A stretch of 64,000 nt of DNA, taken from NCBI RefSeq assembly GCF_049275935.1, contig NZ_CP184830.1, forward strand, positions 682,001-746,000. The letters are read 5' to 3'. The position numbers and the translations under genes were made by a program. Below are positions 8,823-18,279 of the stretch, one piece after another (position 1 is the first letter of the stretch; every line of letters begins with the position of its first letter). The stretch is from Endozoicomonas_A sp049275935. GTDB lineage: Bacteria > Pseudomonadota > Gammaproteobacteria > Pseudomonadales > Endozoicomonadaceae. Below the pieces are notes generated by a model, which was given only the letters and a program-made list of their open reading frames with translations, made no database searches and was not told the origin of the DNA.

Positions 8823-9950
8823 ATGAACACTACTTCATTAAAAGTATCGGTCATCGCAGCCTTTCTTCTCAGCGCCATGGCTCTTGCCGCCGTTGTTCAG
8901 ATCCCAATCGCTCTGGCCTGTACGGGCATTACACTGGTTTCAGAGGACGATGCGGTCATCCAGGCTCGCACTGAAGAGTGGGGATCCTTTGATCTGGAAT
9001 CAAAAATTATGGTGATACCACGAGACACCGCCTTCACGGGTCTCACGCCTGATGGCAAACCGGGCTTAAAGTGGAAAGCCAAATACGGTGTTGTCGGCAT
9101 CAATGGCCTGAATAAACCAGCGCTTATTGATGGAATGAACGAAAAAGGGTTAGCCGTTTCAGTGCTTTACTTGCCAGGCACTGCCGAGTTTCCACCCTAT
9201 GACCCGGCCAAAGCAGCAAACACAATTGGCCCTCAAGACATCAGCAACTGGGTACTTTCTACCCAGTCGACAATAAAAGATATAAAGCAAAATCTTCCAA
9301 AAATAGATGTAGCCCCCGTCAAGGAAAAAGGCTTAGGCAATATCGTGCCTCCGATCCATTTCATGATCACAGATCGCTCAGGAGCATCAATCGTGGTGGA
9401 GTACACCCATGGCGGCCAGCTGAATATTTATGACAACCCCGTCGGCGTGTTAACTAACAATCCTGAATTTCCCTGGCATCTGCAAAACCTGAAAAACTAC
9501 ATCGGCCTTACCGCTAAAGCCAAACCAGACATTAAAGTAGGCGATCTGGAGTTAACGCCACACGGTGCTGGTTCGGGCATGATTGGCCTGCCTGGCGATT
9601 ACTCACCCGTATCTCGATTTGTTCGCGCAGCGGCACTTCGAAACACAGCACGCCCCGTCGAAAATGGCTATGCCGCCGCAATGGAATCACTGCGCATCCT
9701 GAACAACTTTGATATTCCTTCTGGTGCAGTATTCGCCAGAGATGAACTCCCCAAAGACGACACACTGGGCTCCACTCAGTGGACGACGGCTATGGATACC
9801 AAAGACCTGAAATACTATTACAAAACCATGTTTAACAGCCGTATTCGGGAGATTGATTTCGCATCGGTAGACTTTGATAAACCCGGGATTCGTTATCGCG
9901 ATTTAGATCTGAAAAAACAGCAGGATTTGAAGGTCGTCGATATTAAATAG
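8823..9950 (+). CDS. Exported choloylglycine hydrolase / penicillin V acylase-family Ntn amidohydrolase
   Basis: The protein has 375 residues. A hydrophobic signal peptide (residues 1-32, ending in ALA) places Cys33 at the mature N-terminus. This is the catalytic N-terminal nucleophile of the family. Arg49 (ARTEEW), sixteen residues after it, matches the Cys2/Arg18 spacing of bile salt hydrolases, and the TNNPEF motif near residue 205 supplies the conserved Asn. Family members cleave the amide of penicillin V, conjugated bile acids or, in Gram-negative species, acyl-homoserine lactones, usually in the periplasm. The substrate cannot be told from sequence. A second amidase of a different Ntn family (1427-4434) is a pseudogene nearby. 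Confidence 0.9.
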   Translation: MNTTSLKVSVIAAFLLSAMALAAVVQIPIALACTGITLVSEDDAVIQARTEEWGSFDLESKIMVIPRDTAFTGLTPDGKPGLKWKAKYGVVGINGLNKPALIDGMNEKGLAVSVLYLPGTAEFPPYDPAKAANTIGPQDISNWVLSTQSTIKDIKQNLPKIDVAPVKEKGLGNIVPPIHFMITDRSGASIVVEYTHGGQLNIYDNPVGVLTNNPEFPWHLQNLKNYIGLTAKAKPDIKVGDLELTPHGAGSGMIGLPGDYSPVSRFVRAAALRNTARPVENGYAAAMESLRILNNFDIPSGAVFARDELPKDDTLGSTQWTTAMDTKDLKYYYKTMFNSRIREIDFASVDFDKPGIRYRDLDLKKQQDLKVVDIK

Positions 9951-10028
9951 TCCCTGTGACACAGGAATCATCAACCCCCGTCTGGCCAGTGAGTATTTTC
10001 ATTGAGCTATAATTCTGTTTCTGCACTT

Positions 10029-10079
10029 ACTGACTACTGACTACTGACTACTGGCTACTGGCTACTGGCTACTGGCTAC
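10029..10079. repeat. 9-bp tandem repeat (CTACTGACT / CTACTGGCT) at a gene 3' end
   Basis: About five to six head-to-tail copies of a 9-bp unit with G/A variation run into the last codons of the methyltransferase gene at 10062. The unit is a multiple of three and includes the stop codon register, so copy-number changes could alter the final residues. Confidence 0.8.
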
Positions 10080-10736
10080 AAAACGAGCGACACAACCGGT
10101 CACCTGAATGTCCACATCGGTGAATCTTGAGCGCAATTCCTGCTCCAACCCATCCAGATAATCTTTCTGATTGCTGAAGATCCCTTTTCGGTTATAAAGG
10201 CCCATAAGAGCTTTTGCCACCAGAGTACGAGGTACATTAAGAATGGTGGAGCCAAACAGTTTTCCCCCTTCATTCAGCAAGGGCTTAACGTGATCGAACA
10301 CGACAGCTTTGCTATGGATGCTGCCTGGCAGGCAGTGCAGTAAATAGTTCATGCTGATAGAGTTGAAGGCATTGACCGGCAAGGAGGTAAATGGTTTGAA
10401 AACGTTATGCACCAGGGTAATGGGTTGATAACGGTTTACTCGCTGCCCGGCATACTCAAGTGTGTTTACGTTCAGGTCTACCAATGTCAACGATGGATGA
10501 TCGGTTGGGAACTGGCAGCGGTCAGGGAAATAACCGGTGCCAACCCCTATATCCAGATGCTGGTCGCTGACGTGCTGATTAAACCAGTCCAGGATTATAG
10601 GTGTCGGACACTGCCAGATAAAACGGTTGGAAATGCCCAGCACGGCAATATCATAGATATTGAGAACCCGCTTTGAATAAACGGCCTGACCCCTGTGAAC
10701 TTGTTCTTCCGTTATCTTACCGCCTGGTAAAGTCAT
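10062..10736 (-). CDS. Class I SAM-dependent methyltransferase
   Basis: The protein has 224 residues. I chose the ATG at 10736 because a GGTGGGG site lies upstream and the longer frame would overlap the divergent ydfG gene. Motif I (HLDIGVGTGYFPDR, about residues 59-72) binds S-adenosylmethionine. An acidic LVDLN follows at motif II, and SMNYLLHCLPG near 135 is motif IV-like. The fold is the small-molecule methyltransferase type (Methyltransf_11/25), often acting on quinones, lipids or secondary metabolites. The substrate is not deducible. The gene stands alone, divergent from ydfG, and its 3' end lies in a 9-bp tandem repeat. Confidence 0.8.
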   Translation of the reverse strand: MTLPGGKITEEQVHRGQAVYSKRVLNIYDIAVLGISNRFIWQCPTPIILDWFNQHVSDQHLDIGVGTGYFPDRCQFPTDHPSLTLVDLNVNTLEYAGQRVNRYQPITLVHNVFKPFTSLPVNAFNSISMNYLLHCLPGSIHSKAVVFDHVKPLLNEGGKLFGSTILNVPRTLVAKALMGLYNRKGIFSNQKDYLDGLEQELRSRFTDVDIQVTGCVARFVASSQ

Positions 10737-10931
10737 AGTAGAGTACCCCACCGAAGGAAAACAGTGAGTAACAGTAATGCCCAACAATCTGACTCTGTCC
10801 GCATTCGAAATGCATATTTTCATGCGCAGGAAGTCAGTCAGCAGCCTCACTGAGACTAAAAAAATAATAGCTCTGAGAATCTGACATAATAAGGAAAGAG
10901 AAAAGACCCACTCTGACCAGGAGTCCCCCCC

Positions 10932-11696
10932 TTGAGCTTGAAAACTGTGTTTATCACCGGAGCCACTTCCGGTTTTGGTGAAGCCTGTGCCCGTCGTTTT
11001 GCCAGTGAACAAGGCTGGCAGCTGGTAATTACCGGCAGAAGAAAGGAACGTCTGGAAGCACTGGCCAGAGAACTCTCGGCATCCTGTCCTGTTCACTGCC
11101 TTGTTTTTGATATAAGAGATGAAGATGCCATTCAGGATGCGCTGAGCAGCCTCCCGGAAGCTTTTTCAGACATTCATACTCTGATCAACAATGCTGGCCT
11201 GGCTCTGGGCACTAAACCGGCTGACCAGTGTGATACACGACAGTGGATAAACATGATCGACACCAACATTAAAGGACTGGTTCTGATCACTCATGCTCTT
11301 TTACCGGCCCTGAAGAAAAACAACAGTGGCAGTATTATTAACCTGGGATCAGTTGCCGGTAATTATCCTTACCCTGGTGGCAATGTTTATGGCGGCACCA
11401 AAGCATTTGTAAAACAGTTTTCCCTGAATCTTCGTTCTGACCTTCTGGGGAATGGCATCAGAGTGACCAATATCGAACCCGGAATGGCTGAAACTGAATT
11501 TTCACTCGTGCGTTTCGAGGGTGATCAATCAAAAGCCGATGCAGTGTATAAAGGTATGAAGCCTCTTTCAGCAGAAGATATCGCAGAGAGCATCTACTGG
11601 GTCGCAAGCAGACCAGCCCATGTCAATATTAACGCCATGGAAATCATGCCCGTTCAGCAGGCTTTTGCAGCTTTTGATGTGGATCGCAATCAATGA
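10932..11696 (+). CDS. ydfG: YdfG-like short-chain dehydrogenase (NADP-dependent 3-hydroxy acid / malonic semialdehyde reductase)
   Basis: The protein has 254 residues and starts at TTG with GGAG 9 bp upstream. The Rossmann motif TGATSGFG (about residues 10-17), GRRKERL (NADP preference), NNAG (about 89-92), the catalytic Ser in LGSVAG (about 140) and YGGTK (about 155-159) make a complete classical SDR active site. The C-terminal HVNINAMEIMPVQQ matches E. coli YdfG almost residue for residue, and that enzyme oxidises L-allo-threonine and reduces malonic semialdehyde. It is cytosolic. Confidence 0.9.
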   Translation: MSLKTVFITGATSGFGEACARRFASEQGWQLVITGRRKERLEALARELSASCPVHCLVFDIRDEDAIQDALSSLPEAFSDIHTLINNAGLALGTKPADQCDTRQWINMIDTNIKGLVLITHALLPALKKNNSGSIINLGSVAGNYPYPGGNVYGGTKAFVKQFSLNLRSDLLGNGIRVTNIEPGMAETEFSLVRFEGDQSKADAVYKGMKPLSAEDIAESIYWVASRPAHVNINAMEIMPVQQAFAAFDVDRNQ

Positions 11697-12112
11697 TATC
11701 TCTGTCTGGAGCTTGCTCTCAGCAGGCTCCTGCTTTAAACACACGCTCTCAAAAAACAACTGTTGAAGCAGGTTATACACAAAATTTTGTAGCCTTATAA
11801 ACAACAATTAACGTATAAATACGGCTTTCAAAAGGCCCAACATATTCAAGAGACTCTCGTCTGATTATTTTTCAACCAATGCATAAACGCCTTGTAATTT
11901 CAGGCACCTCATGAGTTATCCACAAGTAATTCAGTGTGTTAATCAGTTATTTTGTTGAAAACACACCTCAACCCTTTCTACCATTGAGTGCCAGCTACAC
12001 ACCGACCCCAGCGAATGGGTGCATTTCTCCAAACAGCCAACCGGACTCAAAAAATTGACCGCAACGGAGTATTTCTGACTACTGGATACATTGTCAGCCT
12101 CCCAAAGCTAAA
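11697..12112. other. Intergenic region without a recognisable gene
   Basis: After the ydfG stop I see AT-rich sequence with no convincing ORF, RNA gene or terminator. The region runs into the MITE at 12113. Confidence 0.5.
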
Positions 12113-12360
12113 GAGGGTGCTGCAAAACTCCAACAGCTCGTTCCCATGCTCTGAGGTCGTCATTCCCGCGAAGGCGGGAATCCAGCGCCAACTGTGGATC
12201 TCTGCCTTCTCGGGGATGACAAGGCCAGGGGGGCACCGGGCAATATGGTTCTGGTGGTGAGTCAGTGTGGATTCCCGCCTTCGCGGGAATGACGAGAATG
12301 AAGCCGGGAATGACAGGAGTCAACTCGTTCCCATGCTGGAGTGAGTTTTGCGACAGCCTC
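12113..12360. mobile_element. Miniature element with GAGGGTG...CAAAACTC ends (family B, copy 1)
   Basis: The ends are imperfect inverted repeats, GAGGGTGCTGCAAAACTC at 12113-12130 and GAGTTTTGCGACAGCCTC at 12343-12360. Inside are two REP-like hairpins of the ATTCCCGCgaagGCGGGAAT type. The same element, inverted, is at 48173-48422, and a shorter one is at 40684-40834. No transposase is encoded. Confidence 0.75.
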
Positions 12361-12602
12361 AGAGCGTGGGAACGGGTTGAAAATATCAAAGAAAAATCAT
12401 TTTTCCTGAATCCAGGTACTGAAGTCCAGCGTATCATTCACAGGATCAATAGAGAACGGTCACTGACCGGCCACATTTACCCTGACAATGTTTTTTCAGG
12501 CAAAGTTTCGCCAATGTCGAGATAGACTCATGCTTTTTTGCACTTTGCAGTCTTTGACAATAATCGACTTTTTAAGGTCTGCCTGAATTTATCGGGATAT
12601 AC

Positions 12603-14786
12603 ATGAAGATACGATCACTTAATCTGCATTCTCAGATAAGCTGCACTGCAACAGTTTCAAAAAACAGCAGACAGAATACCCTGCTAGTGCTATTCAGCTT
12701 ATGTCTGGTATTCCTTCTTTTATCGCTCAATCGACCTGCACATGCTCTTTCAACTGAATGGTTAGTGAACCCTCAGCAGCCTGAGGCCAGGGTCAGGCTA
12801 CACTTTTCTGGTGAAGCAGACCCGACCACCCGTCAACTTTATGCGGCACTGGAAGTCCAATTATCAGGTGACTGGAAGACTTACTGGCGATCACCCGGTG
12901 AGGCTGGTATTCCACCTGAAATCGACTGGCGTATAGAACAGCCACAAGGCAGCAGTAATATAGAAACGGTTGAGTGGCTCTGGCCCGCTCCAGAGCGTAT
13001 AGAAATGCTGGGACTGCATACCCTTGGCTATAAAAATGGTACGGTTTTTCCTCTTCTGATTCAGGTTAAAGATTTGAATCAGCCGGTCTCCATCGATGCC
13101 AGACTGAGGTTGTCTTCCTGCACCACGGTATGCGTACTGACAGATTACGAGATTCAACTGGATTTCACACCCTCTGATCTGAAAGCAGACCCGCAAGCGT
13201 CATTCCTGATTGATAAAGCCCTTTCCCGGGTTCCGACGACTATGCAGGACTCAGGGCTGAGCGTGGAATCTGTTGTATGGAACAAGGAAAACAACAAGGT
13301 TGTTGCCACTGCCCACTCTGAGACTGGCTGGGAAAAGGCCGTTGACGTCATCATCGATGGTCAGGAAGAGATTACCTTCGGACTGCCGGAATTTACCATT
13401 GAGGGCAACCAGCTTCAGGCCGTCATGAATGCATCAAGCTGGCTGGGTGAATACAACCTGTCAGATGAACCTGTCACCGTTACCCTTCTTAATGGCGACA
13501 ATGGCCTTGAAAAAACCCTGTCCGTCAAGGAAGTCGCTGCCAGTTCACTGCCAGCAGACACCCGTTCAGCAAGCCTGATGGTGTTACTGGGTCTGGCACT
13601 TCTGGGCGGCCTTATCCTCAACCTGATGCCCTGCGTTCTGCCCGTCCTCGGTATGAAGCTTTCTTCCGTACTCCATGCTTCAGGCCAGGAAGCCAAAGTC
13701 ACCCGCAAGCAGTTTCTTAGCTCTGCGGCAGGCATTGTTTTCTCCTTCTGGTTACTGGCGACGTTTCTCTGGATACTCAAGCTGACCGGCAACAGTATTG
13801 GTTGGGGCATCCAGTTTCAAAGCCCCTGGTTTATCGGTTTCATGGTGGCGGTAACTGCCCTTTTTGCTGCCAACCTGATAGGCCTGTTTGAAATCCATCT
13901 GCCCTCATTCCTGTCGACCAGGCTGGCTACAGCAGGTGATAACAGTACAGCAGGCCACTTTGTTCAGGGTATGTTCGCAACGCTTCTGGCAACGCCCTGT
14001 TCAGCGCCATTTCTGGGAACCGCCGTCGCCTTTGCCCTGTCCACCAACAGCTTCAACCTGTTTGCCATATTCACGGCTTTGGGCATAGGTCTTGCCCTTC
14101 CGTATCTGCTGATTGCAGCCAGACCCTCTCTTTTGAAGTGGATGCCAAAACCCGGTCAGTGGATGATCAACCTTCGTCGTTTACTGGCACTGATGCTGCT
14201 GGTGACTTCGTTGTGGCTAACCAGCCTGCTTCAGGCATTCCTGCCAGTCTATCTGCTTCTGATGATTGCCCTGATTCCTACCGTACTGGTCCTGCATCGC
14301 CTGTTGATCAGCTTGATGCCTCAAGCTGGAAAAAGACTATTGCTACTGCCCTCACTGTTCCTGTCAATGGCGATAGTGCTCTTCGGAGCCTGGTCGACAG
14401 GTTTGTTCACTGCGGAACAATCGACATCAGACAATCTGATCTGGAACCCCCTGAATGAGCAGGAAATTGCCAGCTCGGTGGCTGAAGGCAAAGTCGTCTT
14501 TGTCGATGTCACAGCTGACTGGTGTATCACTTGTAAAGCAAACAAGATCAGGGTCATCGACAGGGATCCAACCAACAGTCGCCTGCAAAAAAACTCTATG
14601 ATAACTATGAAAGGAGACTGGACCCGGCCTTCAGAAGAAATTAATGCCTACCTTCAGAAGAACGGGCGATTTGGTGTACCTTTCAATATCGTCTATGGTC
14701 CGGGTGCTCCTGAAGGAATACCACTGCCGGTTATTCTCGACCATGACAGTGTTGCAGCGGCTATTGAGAAGGCATCGTCCAGGTAA
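12603..14786 (+). CDS. DsbD/ScsB-family membrane thiol:disulfide interchange protein
   Basis: The protein has 727 residues. An N-terminal signal/anchor (about residues 25-48) is followed by a periplasmic immunoglobulin-like domain with a CTTVC motif near 175-180. An eight-helix DsbD-type membrane domain follows, carrying the paired Cys motifs MPCVLP (about 345) and TPCSAP (about 465). The C-terminal thioredoxin domain has an active site WCITC (about 640). The domain order and the long N-terminal domain are those of ScsB, the DsbD variant that carries electrons from cytosolic thioredoxin to periplasmic partners such as ScsC. The likely partner gene lies 249 bp downstream. Confidence 0.85.
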   Translation: MKIRSLNLHSQISCTATVSKNSRQNTLLVLFSLCLVFLLLSLNRPAHALSTEWLVNPQQPEARVRLHFSGEADPTTRQLYAALEVQLSGDWKTYWRSPGEAGIPPEIDWRIEQPQGSSNIETVEWLWPAPERIEMLGLHTLGYKNGTVFPLLIQVKDLNQPVSIDARLRLSSCTTVCVLTDYEIQLDFTPSDLKADPQASFLIDKALSRVPTTMQDSGLSVESVVWNKENNKVVATAHSETGWEKAVDVIIDGQEEITFGLPEFTIEGNQLQAVMNASSWLGEYNLSDEPVTVTLLNGDNGLEKTLSVKEVAASSLPADTRSASLMVLLGLALLGGLILNLMPCVLPVLGMKLSSVLHASGQEAKVTRKQFLSSAAGIVFSFWLLATFLWILKLTGNSIGWGIQFQSPWFIGFMVAVTALFAANLIGLFEIHLPSFLSTRLATAGDNSTAGHFVQGMFATLLATPCSAPFLGTAVAFALSTNSFNLFAIFTALGIGLALPYLLIAARPSLLKWMPKPGQWMINLRRLLALMLLVTSLWLTSLLQAFLPVYLLLMIALIPTVLVLHRLLISLMPQAGKRLLLLPSLFLSMAIVLFGAWSTGLFTAEQSTSDNLIWNPLNEQEIASSVAEGKVVFVDVTADWCITCKANKIRVIDRDPTNSRLQKNSMITMKGDWTRPSEEINAYLQKNGRFGVPFNIVYGPGAPEGIPLPVILDHDSVAAAIEKASSR

Positions 14787-15035
14787 ACCCGGGAAATCAG
14801 CCCGAAAAGCTTCTCATAGAATCATAATGGAATGCTTTTTCGCTGTTTACCGACCAACCTGAGCCCTGAAGTTTCACCAACAGATGGGCTCCATAGCCAG
14901 ACAGCCTGGCCTATAAGTCTTTGCCATTGCCATTTAATCATGACAAAGTGGCAGTCAAAGCTATTTCGCCCCTGAAGTGAATCTCACTCCCATGAGCTTC
15001 AGCAACAACTCAGGGAAACAAATACTGACTCAAAG

Positions 15036-15764
15036 ATGAGCACGATGAAAAAAACTTTTATTCTCGCCACTACCCTATTGATGGGCTCGCTCAACATTCA
15101 GGCACAGTCTCTGGATGATCAGCAGAAGCAGGAAGTCAGAGAGCTGGTTCGTAAAACACTGGTAGAAAACCCTGACATCCTGGTTGAAGCTATGAACGAA
15201 CTGAGAAAGCGAGAAATAGCTGCCCAGCAAAGTGCCGAAACGCAGATGCTGGAAGACCGTCAAAAGCAGCTATTCGAAAACCCTGAGAACCCCATTATGG
15301 GCAACCCTGAAGCCAAGGTAACTATTGCCTACTTTGGTGATTACAACTGTGGTTTCTGCAAGCGTCAGGATCCTATCCTGAAGAAAATTGTTGAAGAGAA
15401 CCCTGATGTAAAAATTGTTGTCAAGGAACTCCCCGTTCTTGGCCCGGAATCTCGTGAAGCTGCGGAAATGGCTCTGGCCACCTTCAAGCTGGACAAGGAT
15501 AAATACCTGTCTGTTAACCAGCGTCTGATGTCCAGACCCGGCAGACACACCAGCAGCTCCATTAAAGCGGCGCTGAAAGCAGAGGGAGTAGACTCCGACA
15601 AACTGAAAGTAGACGAGTCTGTAACTCAGCAGCTTGACGAGAACCTGCGTCTGGCACAGGAGCTTGGCATTCGCGGAACACCTGCACTGGTATTCCCCGA
15701 TGAAGTGTTGAGAGGCTACACCGAAGAAGGCGTACTGAAAGAAAAAATCAAGCAGCGTCTCTGA
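15036..15764 (+). CDS. ScsC/Com1-like periplasmic DsbA-fold thiol isomerase
   Basis: The protein has 242 residues with a signal peptide of about 20 residues ending in IQA. A charged helical segment (about residues 25-80: KQEVRELVRKTLVENPDIL...) matches the N-terminal oligomerisation stalk of ScsC-type proteins. A thioredoxin-like domain follows, with the active site NCGFC (about 107-111) and a cis-Pro region RGTPAL near 215. ScsC proteins are reduced by ScsB and act as disulfide isomerases or protect periplasmic thiols. The neighbouring 12603-14786 protein fits that role. A strong terminator follows 17 bp after the stop. Confidence 0.87.
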   Translation: MSTMKKTFILATTLLMGSLNIQAQSLDDQQKQEVRELVRKTLVENPDILVEAMNELRKREIAAQQSAETQMLEDRQKQLFENPENPIMGNPEAKVTIAYFGDYNCGFCKRQDPILKKIVEENPDVKIVVKELPVLGPESREAAEMALATFKLDKDKYLSVNQRLMSRPGRHTSSSIKAALKAEGVDSDKLKVDESVTQQLDENLRLAQELGIRGTPALVFPDEVLRGYTEEGVLKEKIKQRL

Positions 15765-15781
15765 CCTGCAATTCAACTAAT

Positions 15782-15810
15782 AAAAAACCGGAATCATCCG
15801 GTTTTTTATT
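15782..15810 (+). terminator. Rho-independent terminator after the ScsC-like gene
   Basis: The 10-bp perfect stem AAAAAACCGG / CCGGTTTTTT with an AATCAT loop carries a T-run on the plus strand and an A-run on the other side, so it may also stop transcription of the convergent H-NS-like gene. Confidence 0.9.
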
Positions 15811-15870
15811 TGACTTGCTGGCTATTACATTTCTCAGGCCATTTAGTAATAACTTTTGCGCTGATGAGTA

Positions 15871-16296
15871 TTAAAGCTCAGCCACAATACAGTCTTTACG
15901 TTCTTTTCCTGTCTTTGACAGATATTCAGTAAACTCCGATGGAATACGACCCATGGTAGCGCCTTCCCAGTTAACCACAGAGCCGTCTTCTTTTTCGTAT
16001 TGAAATTGATAGCGCTGTCTTGGCTTTCCTTTTCTGGTTTTCTCTACAACAGTAGAAGCCATCAGATCTTCAATGGTCAGACCTTTCTCCTGCATCTGAC
16101 CAAGAATGCTTTCAACAGCTTCTCTTTTGCGACCTTGTTGTTCCTTCTGCTCATTGTGCTCACGCACTTTTTCTGCATGGATCGCTTCTACACGTCTGAT
16201 AACGTTTTCTATATCTTCAACATGCATGCCCTGAAACAGTTTACGTAACTGTACTTTTGATTTCAGGATATTCAGGGACTCTTCAAAAATATTCAT
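15871..16296 (-). CDS. H-NS-family nucleoid-associated protein
   Basis: The protein has 141 residues, close to the usual size of about 135. The N-terminal half is a helical, charged oligomerisation region (about residues 1-75). A linker with KTRKGKPRQRYQF precedes the C-terminal domain with W-EG-x-x-x-GRIP-x-x-F, which corresponds to the WTGQGRTP DNA-binding loop of H-NS. The conserved QGR is replaced by MGR. H-NS proteins silence AT-rich acquired DNA, so the AT-rich RING array in this window would be an expected target. Confidence 0.8.
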   Translation of the reverse strand: MNIFEESLNILKSKVQLRKLFQGMHVEDIENVIRRVEAIHAEKVREHNEQKEQQGRKREAVESILGQMQEKGLTIEDLMASTVVEKTRKGKPRQRYQFQYEKEDGSVVNWEGATMGRIPSEFTEYLSKTGKERKDCIVAEL

Positions 16297-16566
16297 TATA
16301 GAACCAGGGTGGGCAATATTTGGAAAGCATCAAAAGTACCATTGCACTGACTAACTGTAAACAGTGTCGTACATAAATTATGATGCAAAACTAAATAACG
16401 ACTAACGAATTAAGAAAAAAATAATCATTTCTTTTTCAATAGCCAATCCTACGAACAGTCTAATTAAATCATACGACTGGCTGTCATCGTTTTTATTACC
16501 AGATAGTGGCATAGACTCATTACGAGTCTATGCCATGCTCCATAAAACAGATCGCTGCAATTATAA
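16297..16566. other. Intergenic region, H-NS-like promoter and fadD 3' hairpin
   Basis: The region is AT-rich near 16370-16480, as expected for the promoter of the minus-strand H-NS-like gene. The only clear structure is the hairpin at 16508-16534. Confidence 0.5.
16508..16534. terminator. Perfect hairpin downstream of fadD
   Basis: An 11-bp perfect inverted repeat (GGCATAGACTC / GAGTCTATGCC) with a 5-bp loop sits 33 bp past the fadD stop. It lacks a U-run on the minus strand, so it may act as an mRNA 3' stabiliser or a weak terminator. Confidence 0.5.
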
Positions 16567-18279
16567 TCAGGCTGTTTCCAGCTTCTTCAGTTCCTGCGCA
16601 CGGAGATCTTTTCTTAAAACCTTACCGACGGGGGTCATCGGAAGCTCTACCCTGAACTCCACCTGTCTGGGCACTTTGTAAGCCGTCATATTTTTACGAC
16701 AGTAATCCTTCAACTCCTGCTCGGTAATACTGTCATCCTGTGGAATAACAAACAGTTTTACTGCCTCTCCTGTTTTTTCATCAGGTACTCCGATCACCGC
16801 ACAGTTTTGCACTTTTTCATGCCTGGCCACGACATCCTCAATCTCGTTAGGATAGACATTAAAACCGGATACCAGCACCATATCTTTCAGACGGTCTACG
16901 ATACGTATATAACCGTCTTCACCAATAATGGCTACATCACCCGTACGGAACCAGCCTTCGTTGTCCAGCACTTCGGTAGTCGCTTCAGGGCGTTGCCAAT
17001 AACCTGCCATGACCTGGGGACCTTTTGCACAGAGTTCGCCGCGTTCACCGAATGGTAACTCGTTGCCTTCATCATCAATGACTTTCAGAGCAGTACCCGG
17101 TAGGGCAATACCCACTGTGCCATCCTGAACAAAGTCACCCGCAGGGTTGGCGGTCAAAATAGGAGAGGTTTCGGACAAACCATAGCCTTCACCAATTCGG
17201 CAGCCAGTCAGTTCGAGCCAGCGATCTGCTGTCGCCTGCTGAAGCGCTGTCCCCCCCGAATTGGTCACCCTCAGGTCAGAGAAGTCAATGTTCTTGAACT
17301 CGGGATGATTCATCAGGCCGACAAACAGAGTGTTGAGGCCAATGAATGCATTGATACGCCATGGCTTGATGGTTTTGATAAAGGTATCAATATCCCTGGG
17401 GTTAGCAATCAGGATACTGTGCCCTCCCAGAGAGAAGTATGACAACAAGTGAACCGAGAAGGCATAGATGTGATAAAGAGGCAATGGCGCTACCACAGTA
17501 TCACCTTCAGGATTGCAAACCGGACTACCATCAGCATTCACCTGTCTTCTCAACTCAACTGTCTGGAGAACATTGCCGACCAGATTGGCATGAGTCAACA
17601 TCGCACCCTTGGCGACACCGGTAGTCCCCCCAGTGTACTGCAGAGCAGCCAGATCTTCTCTTTGTGCTGGCTTGGGTGGCTTATAGGTTCCCTTGCTACC
17701 CAGTGCCAGGGCCTTCCTGAAAGTTATGGCCGTTGGAAGGCTGTAAGACGGCACCATTTTCTTGACGTGCTTAACGGCAAAGTTGATTAAGGAGCGTTTC
17801 GGCCAGGGCAACAGATCCGCCAGATCAGTCACAATCAGGTGCTCAACACCAGTCTCCGATAAGACTTCTTCGACCAGATGTCCAACGATATTGACGCAGA
17901 CCAGTGCTTTCACACCTGCGTCATTGAACTGATGTTTAATCTCTCTGGCAGTATATAGAGGATTCGTATTAACAATGACCAAACCCGCTTTGATGGCACC
18001 AAAGGCCACCACTGGATACTGCAAAATGTTAGGCATTTGCAGAGCAATGCGATCACCGGGCTGCAATCCGGTGTGCTGCTGAAGGTAGGCTGCAAACTGA
18101 TCGCTCAGGCGATCCACCTCATTAAAGCTGAGCGTTAATCCCAGTCCTGTGAAGGCGGGCTTGTCTCCATGTCTATCGACAGCATCTGCAATCACTTCCC
18201 CAAGATTAGAGAAAGCTCCGAGGTCAATATGATCAGAAATACCGGGTGCGCGTTTGCCATCCCAAAAAGCTACTTCCAT
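16567..18279 (-). CDS. fadD: Long-chain acyl-CoA synthetase
   Basis: The protein has 570 residues, the normal length for FadD. The ATP/AMP signature YTGGTTGVAKGA (about residues 212-223), GYGLSETSP (about 365), GWFRTGDVA (about 440) and the C-terminal GKVLRKDLR are intact. It activates long-chain fatty acids to acyl-CoA at the inner membrane for beta-oxidation or phospholipid synthesis. The start at 18279 has a GGAGAGCTC site upstream. It is monocistronic here. Confidence 0.95.
   Translation of the reverse strand: MEVAFWDGKRAPGISDHIDLGAFSNLGEVIADAVDRHGDKPAFTGLGLTLSFNEVDRLSDQFAAYLQQHTGLQPGDRIALQMPNILQYPVVAFGAIKAGLVIVNTNPLYTAREIKHQFNDAGVKALVCVNIVGHLVEEVLSETGVEHLIVTDLADLLPWPKRSLINFAVKHVKKMVPSYSLPTAITFRKALALGSKGTYKPPKPAQREDLAALQYTGGTTGVAKGAMLTHANLVGNVLQTVELRRQVNADGSPVCNPEGDTVVAPLPLYHIYAFSVHLLSYFSLGGHSILIANPRDIDTFIKTIKPWRINAFIGLNTLFVGLMNHPEFKNIDFSDLRVTNSGGTALQQATADRWLELTGCRIGEGYGLSETSPILTANPAGDFVQDGTVGIALPGTALKVIDDEGNELPFGERGELCAKGPQVMAGYWQRPEATTEVLDNEGWFRTGDVAIIGEDGYIRIVDRLKDMVLVSGFNVYPNEIEDVVARHEKVQNCAVIGVPDEKTGEAVKLFVIPQDDSITEQELKDYCRKNMTAYKVPRQVEFRVELPMTPVGKVLRKDLRAQELKKLETA

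Noticed and set aside
8699..8974. 91-codon plus-strand ORF before and overlapping the Ntn-hydrolase gene
   Set aside because: It overlaps a well-supported signal peptide coding region in another frame and shows no domain.
10737..11096. Extended start of the methyltransferase
   Set aside because: It would overlap the first 160 bp of the divergent ydfG gene; the ATG at 10736 is better placed.
12108..12437. ORFs on both strands across the family B element
   Set aside because: They are translations of REP-like hairpins and repeat ends; the same peptides appear at 48.2-48.4 kb.
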